The notes: generated from the letters alone by a model not told the origin. Shown: positions 43,553-53,874, counted from the first letter of the stretch. The stretch: 64,000 bases of DNA from Collinsella sp. AF02-46-1 (GCF_003465825.1 NZ_QSBV01000001.1:1-64000), one strand, 5' to 3'. A program made the numbers and translations.

Positions 43553-43689
43553 GTCCCCTTCCGCCGCAGGGCTTAGGTTATTGCTCCACGCGCAGTTCCG
43601 CACGAGCCGAAGAGCACTTAATGTGCTCTTCGTGCGAGCAGGACTGTTTGAGCATGGAGCAAAACCTAAGCCCTGCGGCGGAAGGGGAC
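43553..43689. repeat. long palindromic element, family A, copy 1
   Basis: Outer arms of 27 bases are perfectly complementary (43553-43579 and 43663-43689) and continue as TTGCTCCA/TGGAGCAA. The core (about 43589-43654) holds an inner hairpin CGAAGAGCAC-TTAAT-GTGCTCTTCG and an AGTTCC/GGACT pairing. The core is shared with 50125-50246, where the outer arms differ but are also self-complementary. It starts nine bases past the def stop. Confidence 0.75.
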
Positions 43690-43697
43690 GGTGGGAC

Positions 43698-44234
43698 CTA
43701 CTCCGTCTCGCCCGGTCGAGCGCCGCGGGCCAGGGCGTCCTGGTACTCCTTGACTGCCTTGATGCGCTGCATCGGCTTGAGTCGCTCAAACATGGTGTTG
43801 CCATGCAGGTGATCGATCTCGTGCTGCAGGCACACGCAGAACAGGTCGCCCGTTGCCTCATAGCGAATCAGGTTGGCGTCCAGGTCATACGCCTCGACGA
43901 CGACATGATCGGGACGCTCGATCTCGCAGCTAATGCCGGGGATGGACAGGCAGCCCTCGCTAAACGGCACCAGATGGTCGCTCTGCTCAACAATGACAGG
44001 GTTGATGAGCACGTACGGGTCATAGTCATTCTTGTCGCTGTAATCGCAGTCGATGGTGACAAGCTGAATGAGCTCACCGATCTGCGGGGCAGCCAGACCG
44101 CAACCGCCGTTGTCGAACATCATCTTCTTCATCTTCTCGGCAAGCGCCTCGATCGCCGGAGTGATCTCCTCGATGACGGCGCACTCCTGGCGCAGACGAG
44201 GGTCGGGCGACAGTACGATTCCGTTGGCTTCCAT
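43698..44234 (-). CDS. def: peptide deformylase
   Basis: A 178-residue metalloenzyme that removes the formyl group from nascent proteins. All three family motifs are present: GCGLAAPQI (first Gly variant GxGLAAPQ), EGCLSIPG with the metal-binding Cys, and QHEIDHLHG with the two metal His and catalytic Glu. The second ATG (44234) has AAAGG at the right distance; the first overlaps that site. It follows priA by 18 bases and precedes fmt, whose product it reverses functionally. Confidence 0.96.
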   Translation of the reverse strand: MEANGIVLSPDPRLRQECAVIEEITPAIEALAEKMKKMMFDNGGCGLAAPQIGELIQLVTIDCDYSDKNDYDPYVLINPVIVEQSDHLVPFSEGCLSIPGISCEIERPDHVVVEAYDLDANLIRYEATGDLFCVCLQHEIDHLHGNTMFERLKPMQRIKAVKEYQDALARGARPGETE

Positions 44235-44252
44235 GGCCATCCTTTCGGGTTG

Positions 44253-46706
44253 TTACATCAAATCATAGGCATCGACGTCAACGCTCACGCTCACGCCGCG
44301 CACAGAGCCCACCTCTTTGAGGCAGGCGTCGATATCATCAGAGACATGGTACCCCACAGGCGACTTCACAAGCAGATGGAAGCGGTAACGGTCCTTGGCT
44401 CTCTCGATTACACACGAAGCCGGGCCCAGCACCTGGGGCACGGCGCTCCCCGCCCGCAAAAAGTCGGGCGCGGCGGCATGCCAGCGGCGCTTAAGAAGCT
44501 TTGCAATGCGCCCAATGTAGTCCTGCGCGTCGTCTCGGTTCGCCGACCACACCAAGATGTTGACCAGGCGAACAAACGGCGGGAACAGCGCGTCGCGGCG
44601 CTGGTCCAGATCGTAGTCGGTAAAGATCGAACGGTCGTGCTCGGCGACGGCGCGAATAACCGGGTCCTCGGGCAGATAGGTCTGGATGATGACCTCGCCA
44701 GGGCGATCACCGCGACCGGCACGGCCGGCGACCTGCTCCAGCAAATCGTAGGCGCGCTCCCCTGCGCGGAAGTCCGGCAGCTTGAGGGCGAAGTCGGCAT
44801 TGACCACGCCCACGAGCGTGACCTCGGGAAAGTCGAGACCCTTTGCGATCATTTGGGTGCCCAGCAACACGGCGCAATCGGCCGCATCGAACTGCTCGAG
44901 CAGCTTTTTGTGCGCATCCTTGCCGCGCGTGGAATCGGCATCCATGCGAATAATGGCGACGTCCTCGGGAAGCATCTGGTGCAGTGCGTCCTCGATCTGC
45001 TGCGTGCCCAGCCCCATTTTTGCCAGGTAGCGGCTGCCGCACTTGGGGCAACGACTCGTGGGCGCGGGATACGGCTGCACGCGCCAGGAGGATCCGCATG
45101 TGTGACATTGCAGCGTGTGCGTGCGCTCGTGATACGTAAGCGCTGTGGAGCAGTGGTTGCAGGTGGGGACGCAGCCGCACTCGCGACACATCAAAAACGG
45201 CGCAAAGCCACGGCGGTTATGCAGCAGCACGGCCTTCTCGCGACGCTCGACCACACGCTCCAAGCCCTCCATCAAGGGTTTTGAGAACATGGAGCGGCTG
45301 CCGTGAGAAAACTCACGGCGCAGGTCGGCAATTCGGACCATGGGAAGCACGGCGTGTCCCGGGCGCTCGGGCATCTCGACACGCGTCCAAGTGGCACCGT
45401 TATACGTGCCACGACGGCAGCGGTCGAGGGCCTCGGCCGAGGGCGTGGCGGAGCCCAACACGAGCGGGCAGCGATAGCGCCGCGCCATCTCGGCCGCCAC
45501 CTCGCGCGCGTGGTAGCGCGGACTGGAGCCCTGCTTGTAACTGGTCTCGTGCTCCTCGTCGATGATGATGAGGCCCAAGTCGCTGAGCGGGCAAAAGAGC
45601 GCCGAGCGAGCGCCGACGACCACGCGGGCCGCACCGCTAGCAACCATATCCCACTGGTCCAGGCGCTCGCCGGCCGAAAGCCGCGAATGGAACACGGCGA
45701 CCGTCTCGCCAAAGCGCGAGCGGAAGCGGCCGACGGTCTGGGCCGTCAGCGAAATCTCGGGCACCAGCACGCAGGCCGAGCGACCGGCTGCGAGCACGCG
45801 CTCGATGGCGGAGAGGTAAACCTCGGTTTTGCCGGAGCCGGTGACGCCGTCGACCAGCACCACGTCGCCATGAGCGTCCAGACGGGCGCGCTCAATCTGC
45901 GCGAGTGCCTGTTGCTGGCCGTTGGTAAGGGAGACCGGCGCCTTGCCGCTTGCCGAGGACAGCGTGGTCTGCTCGCTGCAGCCACGCCAGGCGCGGCGCT
46001 CTTCCACCACCACGGCGCCGCGTTTTTCGAGCGACTTGATGGTCGCCGACATACTGTTATAGAGAAGGTTGAGGTCGCGCGTCGTGACAGGACCACACTG
46101 GAGCGCCTCGATGAGTTGGCGCTGGCGGACCGCGGTCTTGGGTGGCGTGTAGTCAAAGCCTTCGGGCGTAAGCATCACCCAGCGGTTTTGGATGGGTTTG
46201 ACGGCTGGACGTTCAACCGTCCACACGCCGTCGTCGCCCTTGACCACACGCGGGCTGCCGCCCGGTGGCAAAAACAGGCGCAGGCACTCGGAAAGCGTTG
46301 CGACGTACTCGTGGCTCATCCAACGCGCGATGCGTGCAGCCTCGGCGGTAAAGAGCGGTTTGCTGAGGATAGACTCGATGGGCTTGATGCGCACGGGGTC
46401 GAGGGCGTTGTTGCCCGGCAGATCGCCCAGATCAGGCGCAATGTCGACGACATAGCCCGCGGCGGCACGGTTACCAAAGTGGACCAGGACTGTGGATCCG
46501 ATCTGGACCTCGTTGGCAAGGGACTCGGGGATGCCGTAAGCAAACGGTTCCGACAGCGCACGGGTGGGGATGTCGAGGACCACGCTCGCGTAGGCGGCAG
46601 GGGGCTCGGGCGCAGGCTTAGACTGAGCCGAGGCAGCGGCAGGCTTGGGCTTCACCGGAGCTTCCTCCGGTTCCGGCGAACCAAACAGCGACAGTTGTTG
46701 AGCCAT
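44253..46706 (-). CDS. priA: primosomal helicase PriA
   Basis: An 817-residue replication-restart helicase. The N-terminal DNA-binding domain (ALSEPFAYGIPESLANEVQIG) is followed by Walker A GVTGSGKTEVYL, the DEEH box LIIIDEEHETSYKQG, and the paired zinc knuckles CRECGCVPTCNHC and CHTCGSSW...CPKCGS inserted in the helicase core; GRAGRGDRPGEVIIQT is helicase motif VI. The first 40 residues are Pro/Ala/Lys-rich and probably disordered. AGAGG lies six bases before the ATG. Gene order with def and fmt is widely conserved. Confidence 0.96.
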   Translation of the reverse strand: MAQQLSLFGSPEPEEAPVKPKPAAASAQSKPAPEPPAAYASVVLDIPTRALSEPFAYGIPESLANEVQIGSTVLVHFGNRAAAGYVVDIAPDLGDLPGNNALDPVRIKPIESILSKPLFTAEAARIARWMSHEYVATLSECLRLFLPPGGSPRVVKGDDGVWTVERPAVKPIQNRWVMLTPEGFDYTPPKTAVRQRQLIEALQCGPVTTRDLNLLYNSMSATIKSLEKRGAVVVEERRAWRGCSEQTTLSSASGKAPVSLTNGQQQALAQIERARLDAHGDVVLVDGVTGSGKTEVYLSAIERVLAAGRSACVLVPEISLTAQTVGRFRSRFGETVAVFHSRLSAGERLDQWDMVASGAARVVVGARSALFCPLSDLGLIIIDEEHETSYKQGSSPRYHAREVAAEMARRYRCPLVLGSATPSAEALDRCRRGTYNGATWTRVEMPERPGHAVLPMVRIADLRREFSHGSRSMFSKPLMEGLERVVERREKAVLLHNRRGFAPFLMCRECGCVPTCNHCSTALTYHERTHTLQCHTCGSSWRVQPYPAPTSRCPKCGSRYLAKMGLGTQQIEDALHQMLPEDVAIIRMDADSTRGKDAHKKLLEQFDAADCAVLLGTQMIAKGLDFPEVTLVGVVNADFALKLPDFRAGERAYDLLEQVAGRAGRGDRPGEVIIQTYLPEDPVIRAVAEHDRSIFTDYDLDQRRDALFPPFVRLVNILVWSANRDDAQDYIGRIAKLLKRRWHAAAPDFLRAGSAVPQVLGPASCVIERAKDRYRFHLLVKSPVGYHVSDDIDACLKEVGSVRGVSVSVDVDAYDLM

Positions 46707-46738
46707 ACACCACCTCTAACGAACGGACCTGAAAGGGG

Positions 46739-46840
46739 TGGGACAAAATAATCAGTAGAGTTTGTCCCATGGCCGATACGAGTGTCGAGCTCGTTGCGTC
46801 ACTCGAACATGGGACAAACACTACTGATTATTTTGTCCCA
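46739..46840. repeat. 102-bp nested palindrome upstream of priA
   Basis: Arms of 32 bases (46739-46770 and 46809-46840) are complementary except at one position. Each arm itself begins with TGGGACAAA and ends with TTTGTCCCAT, so arms can fold alone or with each other. The centre has a further CGAGTG/CACTCG pair. It fills most of the gap between the priA start and the gltX terminator. Confidence 0.7.
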
Positions 46841-46859
46841 GCAACCCACTCATCGGTAC

Positions 46860-46893
46860 AGAAACAAGAGCCCCGCTCGGGTGAACGGGGCTC
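46860..46893 (-). terminator. terminator of gltX
   Basis: Stem GAGCCCCG/CGGGGCTC (46868-46875, 46886-46893) with U-rich TTGTTTCT after it on the minus strand, 24 bases past gltX. Confidence 0.8.
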
Positions 46894-46916
46894 GGATACA
46901 AACGTTTGCGCAGCGA

Positions 46917-48392
46917 TTACAGCGCCATCGTGCGGGCGCGGTCGATGCGCGCCAGGCAGTCGTCGCGGCCGACGAGCGCCATGGTCTCGCCCAGCGGGGG
47001 GCTCACCATGTTGCCGCAGACGGCGACGCGCACGGCCTGGAACACCACGCGCTTCTTAAGGTCCATCTGCTCGGGCAGCGGCTCAAGCGCGGCGTCGATG
47101 TTGGCAGCCGTCCACTCGTCCACGCCCTCGAGCGCGGCCTTGGCGGCATCGAGAATGGCGCCCATGCCTTCCTTGGCCAGGCCCTTGTTAACAGATTTCT
47201 CGTCATACTCGAGCGTCTCGGGCGTAGCAAAGATGGGAGCGGCGACGGTCACGGCGTCGGCCGGCATCTTGGTGCGCGGCTTGACGATGGCGGCAAGCGC
47301 ATCGATCCAGTCCTCACCGTACTCGACGTTGCCCTCGATGAGACCCGCCTCGTGCAGCTCGGGGACCATGATCTCGTCGGCAAACTGGGCATCGGACATG
47401 CCGTTGATGTACTCGGCATTGACCCAGTCGAGCTTCTTGGGGTCGAAGGTCGCCGGGTTCTTGGAGATGCGGTCGAGCGAGAACTTGCTGGCAAGGACAT
47501 CGCGCGGGATGATCGTGGTCTCGCCGTCGAGCGACCAGCCGAGCAGCGCCAGATAGTTGACGAAGGCGTCGGACAGGTAACCGGCGTCGCGGTACTCCTC
47601 CACCGAGGTGGCGCCATGGCGCTTGGAGAGCTTCTTGCCGTCGGCGCCCAGGATCATGGAGATGTGGGCGAACGTGGGCACGGGCGCGCCGAGGGCCTCG
47701 TAGACCATGACCTGACGCGGGGTGTTGGACAGGTGGTCGTCGCCGCGGATGACATGGGTGATCTTCATCATGGCGTCGTCGACGACGGTCGCGAAGTTGT
47801 ACGTGGGCGTGCCATCGGAGCGGAAGATGACAAAGTCGTCGAGCTCCTTGGCGTCGAAGGTCACCTCGCCGTGGACGGCATCGTGAATGACGACGTCGCC
47901 GCGGTCCTCGGGCACCTTGATGCGTAGGACATAGGACTCGCCGGCCTCGATGCGACGGCGGGCCTCCTCGGGATCAAGATCGCGGCAACGGCGCTGATAG
48001 CCCTGGAAGGGGTCCTTGCGCTCCTGCGCGGCCTTGCGATCGGCGTCGAGCTGCTCCTTGGTGCAGAAGCAGGGATAGGCCTTACCCTCGTCCCAAAGCT
48101 TCTGGGCAGCCTGCTTGTACAGGTCCAGGCGCTCGGTCTGGGCGTAGGGGCCAAAGTCTCCGCCCACCTCGGGACCCTCGTCCCAGTCCAGGCCCAGCCA
48201 ACGCATGGCGCGCAGGATGATCTGCGTGTTCTCGTCGGTAGAGCGGGTGGGATCGGTGTCGTCAATGCGCAGGATGAACGTGCCGCCGTTAGCACGGGCG
48301 AAAGCCCAGTTATAGATAGCGGTGCGGGCGCCGCCGATGTGCAGCTTGCCCGTCGGTGAGGGTGCAAAGCGGACGCGAACGTCTGATGCCAT
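46917..48392 (-). CDS. gltX: glutamyl-tRNA synthetase
   Basis: A 491-residue class I aminoacyl-tRNA synthetase. RFAPSPTGKLHIGGARTAIYNW holds the HIGH-type motif, IDDTDPTRS binds substrate, and KLSKRHGATSVEEY is the KMSKS-type loop; the C-terminal helical anticodon-binding region follows. The ATG at 48392 has GAGGAG upstream; longer frame extensions are not needed. It may charge tRNA-Glu only or also tRNA-Gln; the sequence alone does not decide this. Confidence 0.96.
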   Translation of the reverse strand: MASDVRVRFAPSPTGKLHIGGARTAIYNWAFARANGGTFILRIDDTDPTRSTDENTQIILRAMRWLGLDWDEGPEVGGDFGPYAQTERLDLYKQAAQKLWDEGKAYPCFCTKEQLDADRKAAQERKDPFQGYQRRCRDLDPEEARRRIEAGESYVLRIKVPEDRGDVVIHDAVHGEVTFDAKELDDFVIFRSDGTPTYNFATVVDDAMMKITHVIRGDDHLSNTPRQVMVYEALGAPVPTFAHISMILGADGKKLSKRHGATSVEEYRDAGYLSDAFVNYLALLGWSLDGETTIIPRDVLASKFSLDRISKNPATFDPKKLDWVNAEYINGMSDAQFADEIMVPELHEAGLIEGNVEYGEDWIDALAAIVKPRTKMPADAVTVAAPIFATPETLEYDEKSVNKGLAKEGMGAILDAAKAALEGVDEWTAANIDAALEPLPEQMDLKKRVVFQAVRVAVCGNMVSPPLGETMALVGRDDCLARIDRARTMAL

Positions 48393-48479
48393 GGAAATCT
48401 CCTCGATTGCAGGATGGATGTCTAACCGCACCAGTATAAAGCAGCAATGCCCACCTCCGCACAAAGGGCACCGACCCAG

Positions 48480-48565
48480 TCATTGGGGACAGACTTAAAT
48501 GACCAATCTTTGGGCAACCTGTCGGCACTTAGGCAAGGCTGCTCATTTAAGTCTGTCCCCAATGA
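48480..48565. repeat. 86-bp palindromic element between gltX and metK
   Basis: Perfect 23-base inverted repeats (48480-48502 and 48543-48565; TCATTGGGGACAGACTTAAA at the left end) flank a 40-base centre without a gene. The element lies between divergently transcribed gltX and metK. Confidence 0.7.
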
Positions 48566-48627
48566 GTAGGTGCGGAAAGGGTGTGAATATTCGATTAACG
48601 CGATATCATGTGCCCTTGCATACAGAG

Positions 48628-48654
48628 CCCGGCGGAATGGTAACGGTCGCCGGG
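48628..48654 (+). promoter_or_regulatory. hairpin just upstream of metK ribosome site
   Basis: CCCGGCG (48628-48634) pairs with CGCCGGG (48648-48654) around a 13-base loop; ACACGTTTTT follows, then GAAAGG and the metK start. It could be a short attenuator or an RNA control element. Confidence 0.4.
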
Positions 48655-48676
48655 ACACGTTTTTGAAAGGACAATC

Positions 48677-49957
<1,281 letters not shown>

Positions 49958-49994
49958 TTGGGAACCACCAAGGTCACAACACGCACACGCTTTC

Positions 49995-50034
49995 AAAAGA
50001 AGTACCGCCCCCAAGCGGTACTTCTTTTTTATTT
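49995..50034 (+). terminator. terminator of metK
   Basis: A fourteen-base stem including AGAAGTACCGC/GCGGTACTTCT (49995-50008, 50015-50028) around a six-base loop, ending in a run of T. Confidence 0.9.
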
Positions 50035-50124
50035 ATCCGGTAGTGAAGATGTTTCGATATGAGCCAACGCTGCGTCACTAGCTAATGAATTTTGCAGCAC
50101 GGGCACTCCAACCATGTATCCTTA

Positions 50125-50246
50125 GTCCCGAGGGGCGGGGCATAAGGTTGATCGCGAGTTCCGCACGAGCCGGAGAGCACTTAATGTGCTCTCCGTGCGA
50201 GTCAGGACTGTCCGAGCAGGCGACCTTATGCCCCGCCCCTCGGGAC
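50125..50246. repeat. long palindromic element, family A, copy 2
   Basis: Outer arms of 24 bases are perfectly complementary (50125-50148, 50223-50246). The core shares AGTTCCGCACGAGCCG, the inner loop GAGAGCACTTAATGTGCTCTC and CAGGACTGT with the copy at 43553-43689. Inner-stem differences are compensatory (A-T in copy 1, G-C here). It ends 23 bases before the serine dehydratase start. Confidence 0.75.
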
Positions 50247-50269
50247 GATGGGATAGAACAGGAGCGCAT

Positions 50270-51877
50270 ATGGCAGGCAAGCCACAAACACTAGCTACGA
50301 CCTCGGCATTCGAGATCTTGGGCCCCGTCATGGTCGGCCCCAGCTCATCGCACACCGCCGGCGCCCTGCGCTGCGCCCAAGTTGCCGCCAGCCTGCTGGA
50401 AGGCCGCATCACCAAAGTCACCTTTGGCCTGTGGAACTCCTTCGCCCACACCTACCGCGGCCACGGCACCGATCGTGCGCTCGTCGCGGGCATCCTGGGC
50501 CTCGACACCGACGACGAGAACATCAAGCAGGCCTTCGACCTCGCAAGCGAGCAGGGCCTCGAATATCACTTTGACATCAAGGGCGACGACGCCTCCATCC
50601 ACCCCAACACCGTCGACATTGACATGGTCGACGACACGGGCGCCACGGCACAGGTCCGCGGTGAGAGCCTGGGCGGCGGCAAGATGCGCATCAGCCGCAT
50701 TAACGGCGTCGGCGTTGACATCTCGGGCATGTACTCAACGCTCTTCGTGGCGCACAAGGACGTCCCCGGCGTGCTCGCCGCGCTCACCAACCTGCTCGCC
50801 TACGCACACGTGAACATCGCCTTCTGCCGCACCTACCGCACCGAAGTGGGCGGACAGGCCTACTCCGTCTTTGAGACCGACGGCGCGCCCGACGACACTG
50901 TTGTCCCGATGCTGCGTAAGCTCGACAATGTCGATTACGCGACCTTTATCGAGCTCCCCGGTTCTGCCTCGTCGCTCTCCCCCGGCGTCTCGGCAAAGGA
51001 AATCTTCGACGACGGCGAGCAGCTGCTCGATGCGTGCGCCGAGCTCGGCCTGAATATCGGCGCCGTTATGGCCGTGCGCGAGGCGCGTCTGACCGGCGAG
51101 GCCCACGCCGTCGCCGCCATGCGCCGCGTGCTCGACGTCATGCGCGAGGAGACCACGACCCCCATCGTCAATCCGCAACGATCGCTCGGCGGGCTTATCG
51201 GCGGCGAGGCTAAACTCGTCGATGCCACCGGCCGCAACGATTTGAGCACGAGCCTGATGGGCACCGTTCAAACCGACGCCGTGGCCCGCGCGATGGCCGT
51301 GCTCGAGCGCTCCGCCACGATGGGAGTGATCGTCGCCGCTCCCACGGCAGGCTCCGCGGGTGTCGTGCCCGGCTGCGTGCTGGCGCTCGCCGATCACCTT
51401 CAGCTCGACGACGAGCAGGTCATGGACGCGCTCTACTGCGCAGCCGCCATCGGCCTCAACCTCACCACGAGCGCCTGCGTCGCCGGTGCCGAGGGCGGCT
51501 GCCAGGCTGAGGTAGGAAGTGCGGCCGCCATGGCAGCCGCCGCGCTGGTGCAGATGCTCGGCGGCACGCCCGGGCAGGCGCTCGACGCCAGTTCCATCGC
51601 GCTGAGTAACTTGCTGGGCCTCGTTTGTGACCCCGTCGGTGGCCTCGTGGAGGTACCCTGCCAAAACCGCAACGCCATCGGCGTGGCAGCCGCCTTTAGC
51701 TCGGCGCAGCTTGCACTTGCCGGTATCAAGAGCCTGGTGCCGTTTGACCAGATGGCGCACGTCATGCTCTCCGTGGGCCACGCGTTGCCGGCCACGCTGC
51801 GCGAGACGGCAAAGGGTGGCATCGCGCAGGCTCCGGCCGCACTTTCGGCCTGTGCAAAATGCGGTGTGTGCGGATAG
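50270..51877 (+). CDS. sdaA: L-serine dehydratase, iron-sulfur type, single chain
   Basis: A 535-residue enzyme that deaminates L-serine to pyruvate and ammonia. The beta domain comes first (ILGPVMVGPSSSHTAGALRCA) with an ACT-like region near residues 150-225 (VPGVLAALTNLLAYAHVNIAF). The alpha domain then carries the iron-sulfur ligands: Cys in TTSACVAGAEGGC and in LVCDPVGGLVEVPCQNRNA, and GSAGVVPGCVLALADHL. In Bacillus the two domains are separate SdaAB/SdaAA chains; here they are fused, as in E. coli SdaA, with an ACT domain inserted. Start ATG has GGAG five bases upstream. Confidence 0.93.
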   Translation: MAGKPQTLATTSAFEILGPVMVGPSSSHTAGALRCAQVAASLLEGRITKVTFGLWNSFAHTYRGHGTDRALVAGILGLDTDDENIKQAFDLASEQGLEYHFDIKGDDASIHPNTVDIDMVDDTGATAQVRGESLGGGKMRISRINGVGVDISGMYSTLFVAHKDVPGVLAALTNLLAYAHVNIAFCRTYRTEVGGQAYSVFETDGAPDDTVVPMLRKLDNVDYATFIELPGSASSLSPGVSAKEIFDDGEQLLDACAELGLNIGAVMAVREARLTGEAHAVAAMRRVLDVMREETTTPIVNPQRSLGGLIGGEAKLVDATGRNDLSTSLMGTVQTDAVARAMAVLERSATMGVIVAAPTAGSAGVVPGCVLALADHLQLDDEQVMDALYCAAAIGLNLTTSACVAGAEGGCQAEVGSAAAMAAAALVQMLGGTPGQALDASSIALSNLLGLVCDPVGGLVEVPCQNRNAIGVAAAFSSAQLALAGIKSLVPFDQMAHVMLSVGHALPATLRETAKGGIAQAPAALSACAKCGVCG

Positions 51878-51895
51878 CGACAAAGAAAGACTCGA

Positions 51896-51922
51896 AGGTG
51901 GGACAAATGTCCCACCTCTTTT
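51896..51922 (+). terminator. terminator after serine dehydratase
   Basis: A ten-base perfect stem AGGTGGGACA/TGTCCCACCT (51896-51905, 51908-51917) followed by CTTTT. The loop is only two bases as drawn, so the top pairs probably open. Confidence 0.75.
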
Positions 51923-51963
51923 GAATGCCACCGTTTCCATACCACAAACAACTAGGTAATCGC

Positions 51964-51969
51964 TATAAT
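51964..51969 (+). promoter_or_regulatory. TATAAT -10 box before L,D-transpeptidase gene
   Basis: A perfect TATAAT stands 58 bases before the chosen start codon. No good -35 hexamer is visible at 16-18 bases, so the promoter may depend on an activator or another contact. Confidence 0.4.
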
Positions 51970-52026
51970 GCAAGCCCAGTAAAAACACGATGAGCCGCAA
52001 GGCGAAATTCGAAGGATATGCATACG

Positions 52027-53742
52027 ATGTCGCAAAACGATCGAACTCAACTGATTCCCGATCCGCAGCAGCCGAGCAGGCACACCGGCGGCGTTCAATC
52101 GCCGCGTCCTATCGCGCCGAGCCGCGGTCAGCAGCGAGGTGCGGCAAACGTTTCCCAACATCCGAACAAGCAGCATCAGCAGCGCCAGACAAATGGCAAT
52201 GCGCCCAAGCAGCCCCCCACGCACGCTCGAGGCGATCGCGGCCCCGCACGCAAACCCGCCGAGAACAATAAGTCGGGCAAAAAGACGACGCTCTTTGTCG
52301 TTCTGGGTCTTATCGTCATTGTCTATATCGTAGGCGTCGTAGCGTTTTCGCAGGTAGCCTACCCCAACACCACTATCGCCGGCGTCGATGTCTCGTTCTC
52401 CAGCGCTTCGTCTGCCGCCACCAAGGTCAACTCGGCTTGGAAGCACTATAAGCTCACCGTGACAGGCGATGACTTTAGCTGGACCTATCAGCCCGAGTCC
52501 GATGAGCCCATTGTCGACGGCGAAGCTGCCGCAAAAGAGATTATCAGCCGCAACGAAGCCATTGTATGGCCGGTTCGCCTTGTAGAATCCTTAAGCGGCA
52601 AGACCAAAACAACCGCTAGCTCCAACGAAGTCGATCTTGATCAAGACGTCGACCTGTCCATGCTCTCCGACACCTTTGACCAAAAGCAGTTTGAGAAGGA
52701 TCTGGGCGCCGCCATCGACGAGTTTAACGAGGGGCGTTCGGGCGCGTTCGAGGCCAATAGCTCCTATGACGAGCAGGCCGGCAAGTTTACCGTCGAGAAG
52801 GCGCGCTCCAACGAAAAACTCAACCGCGAGCATGTCATTAAGTATGCCGAGCTCGAGCTTGCCTCGCTGGCCGAGACCTTAGATCTTTCCAAGCTCGGCA
52901 ACGATGCCTATGAGCCGCTCAATGGAACGCTGACCGATGATCAGATTCAGTCTGCATGCGATGCCGCCAACAACTTCTTGGGCGTCAACGTGACCCTCAA
53001 GCTCAACGGCGAGGATGCCGGCAAGGTTGATGGCAGCTCCGTGTTGCAGTGGATCAGCTTTGCCGATCCGGCCAACCCCACGCTCGATACGTCGCAGATC
53101 AGCAGCTGGGCAGCCGAGCTCGCCAACGGCTTTAATACCGTGGGCTCCACTCGCTGGTGGACGCGCGCCGATGGCAAGCAGTGCGCCGTCGAAGGCGGCG
53201 ACTTTGGTTGGTCCATCGACAGCAGCTCGCTCGCCAAGCAGGTCGAGGACGCCATCAACAACAAGCAGACCGGCGAAATCGAGATCAAGTACTCCCAGAA
53301 GGCCGACACATTTACCGCCAAGGGCGAGCCCGACTGGAAGGCCTATATCGACGTCGACCTGTCCGAGCAGCATGCGCGCTACTACGACGAGAGCGGCAAC
53401 ATCGTGTGGGAGGCCAACTTTATTTCTGGCAAACCGGGCGAAGACGCCACCCCCGAGGGCGTATGGCAGATCAACAGCAACGATGGCGCCAGCAAACTCA
53501 TCGGTGCCAAGGACCCCGAGACCGGCAAGCCCAAATACGAGAGCCCGGTAAGCTACTGGATGCCGTTCGAGGGCAATATGGTCGGATTCCACGACGCCAC
53601 CTGGCAAAACGATTCGAGTTTCGATAACGCCGAATCGTACAAGTGGTGCGGTAGCCACGGTTGTATCAACCTGCGTCTGGCCGATGCCAAGTCGCTCCAC
53701 GAGCGCATCAAAGTCGGCCTCTGCGTGGTCGTGCACTCGTAA
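52027..53742 (+). CDS. membrane-anchored L,D-transpeptidase
   Basis: A 571-residue cell-wall enzyme. A Gln/Pro/Arg-rich cytoplasmic N-terminus of about 85 residues precedes one membrane helix (TTLFVVLGLIVIVYIVGVVAF), a long extracytoplasmic region with YkuD-linked PG_binding_4-like repeats (FSWTYQPESDEPIVDGEAA and a second similar block WWTRADGKQCAVEGGDFGWSID), and a C-terminal YkuD domain with the catalytic motif SHGCINLRLADA (Cys nucleophile, His, Arg). It should make 3-3 peptidoglycan crosslinks or attach proteins. GAAGGA lies ten bases before the chosen ATG; an ATG nine bases earlier is too close to it. Confidence 0.88.
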   Translation: MSQNDRTQLIPDPQQPSRHTGGVQSPRPIAPSRGQQRGAANVSQHPNKQHQQRQTNGNAPKQPPTHARGDRGPARKPAENNKSGKKTTLFVVLGLIVIVYIVGVVAFSQVAYPNTTIAGVDVSFSSASSAATKVNSAWKHYKLTVTGDDFSWTYQPESDEPIVDGEAAAKEIISRNEAIVWPVRLVESLSGKTKTTASSNEVDLDQDVDLSMLSDTFDQKQFEKDLGAAIDEFNEGRSGAFEANSSYDEQAGKFTVEKARSNEKLNREHVIKYAELELASLAETLDLSKLGNDAYEPLNGTLTDDQIQSACDAANNFLGVNVTLKLNGEDAGKVDGSSVLQWISFADPANPTLDTSQISSWAAELANGFNTVGSTRWWTRADGKQCAVEGGDFGWSIDSSSLAKQVEDAINNKQTGEIEIKYSQKADTFTAKGEPDWKAYIDVDLSEQHARYYDESGNIVWEANFISGKPGEDATPEGVWQINSNDGASKLIGAKDPETGKPKYESPVSYWMPFEGNMVGFHDATWQNDSSFDNAESYKWCGSHGCINLRLADAKSLHERIKVGLCVVVHS

Positions 53743-53810
53743 CGCAGCTAACGTCTACAACAAGTAAACAGCACGGCGACAAAACTTACAGTACCGTCAT
53801 CCGCAACTTC

Positions 53811-53840
53811 TATACGCCCGCCTATCGCGACGGGCGTATA
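53811..53840 (+). terminator. hairpin after L,D-transpeptidase gene
   Basis: Perfect ten-base arms TATACGCCCG/CGGGCGTATA around a ten-base loop. The following TACTTATC is only weakly U-rich, so termination is probable but not certain. It also lies 35 bases before the efflux adaptor start. Confidence 0.55.
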
Positions 53841-53874
53841 TACTTATCAGAGCCATATCGATAAAGGAGACGCT

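Noticed and set aside
48568..48676. SAM riboswitch upstream of metK
   Set aside because: Only a single short stem is present; the multi-helix cores of known SAM riboswitch classes are not seen.
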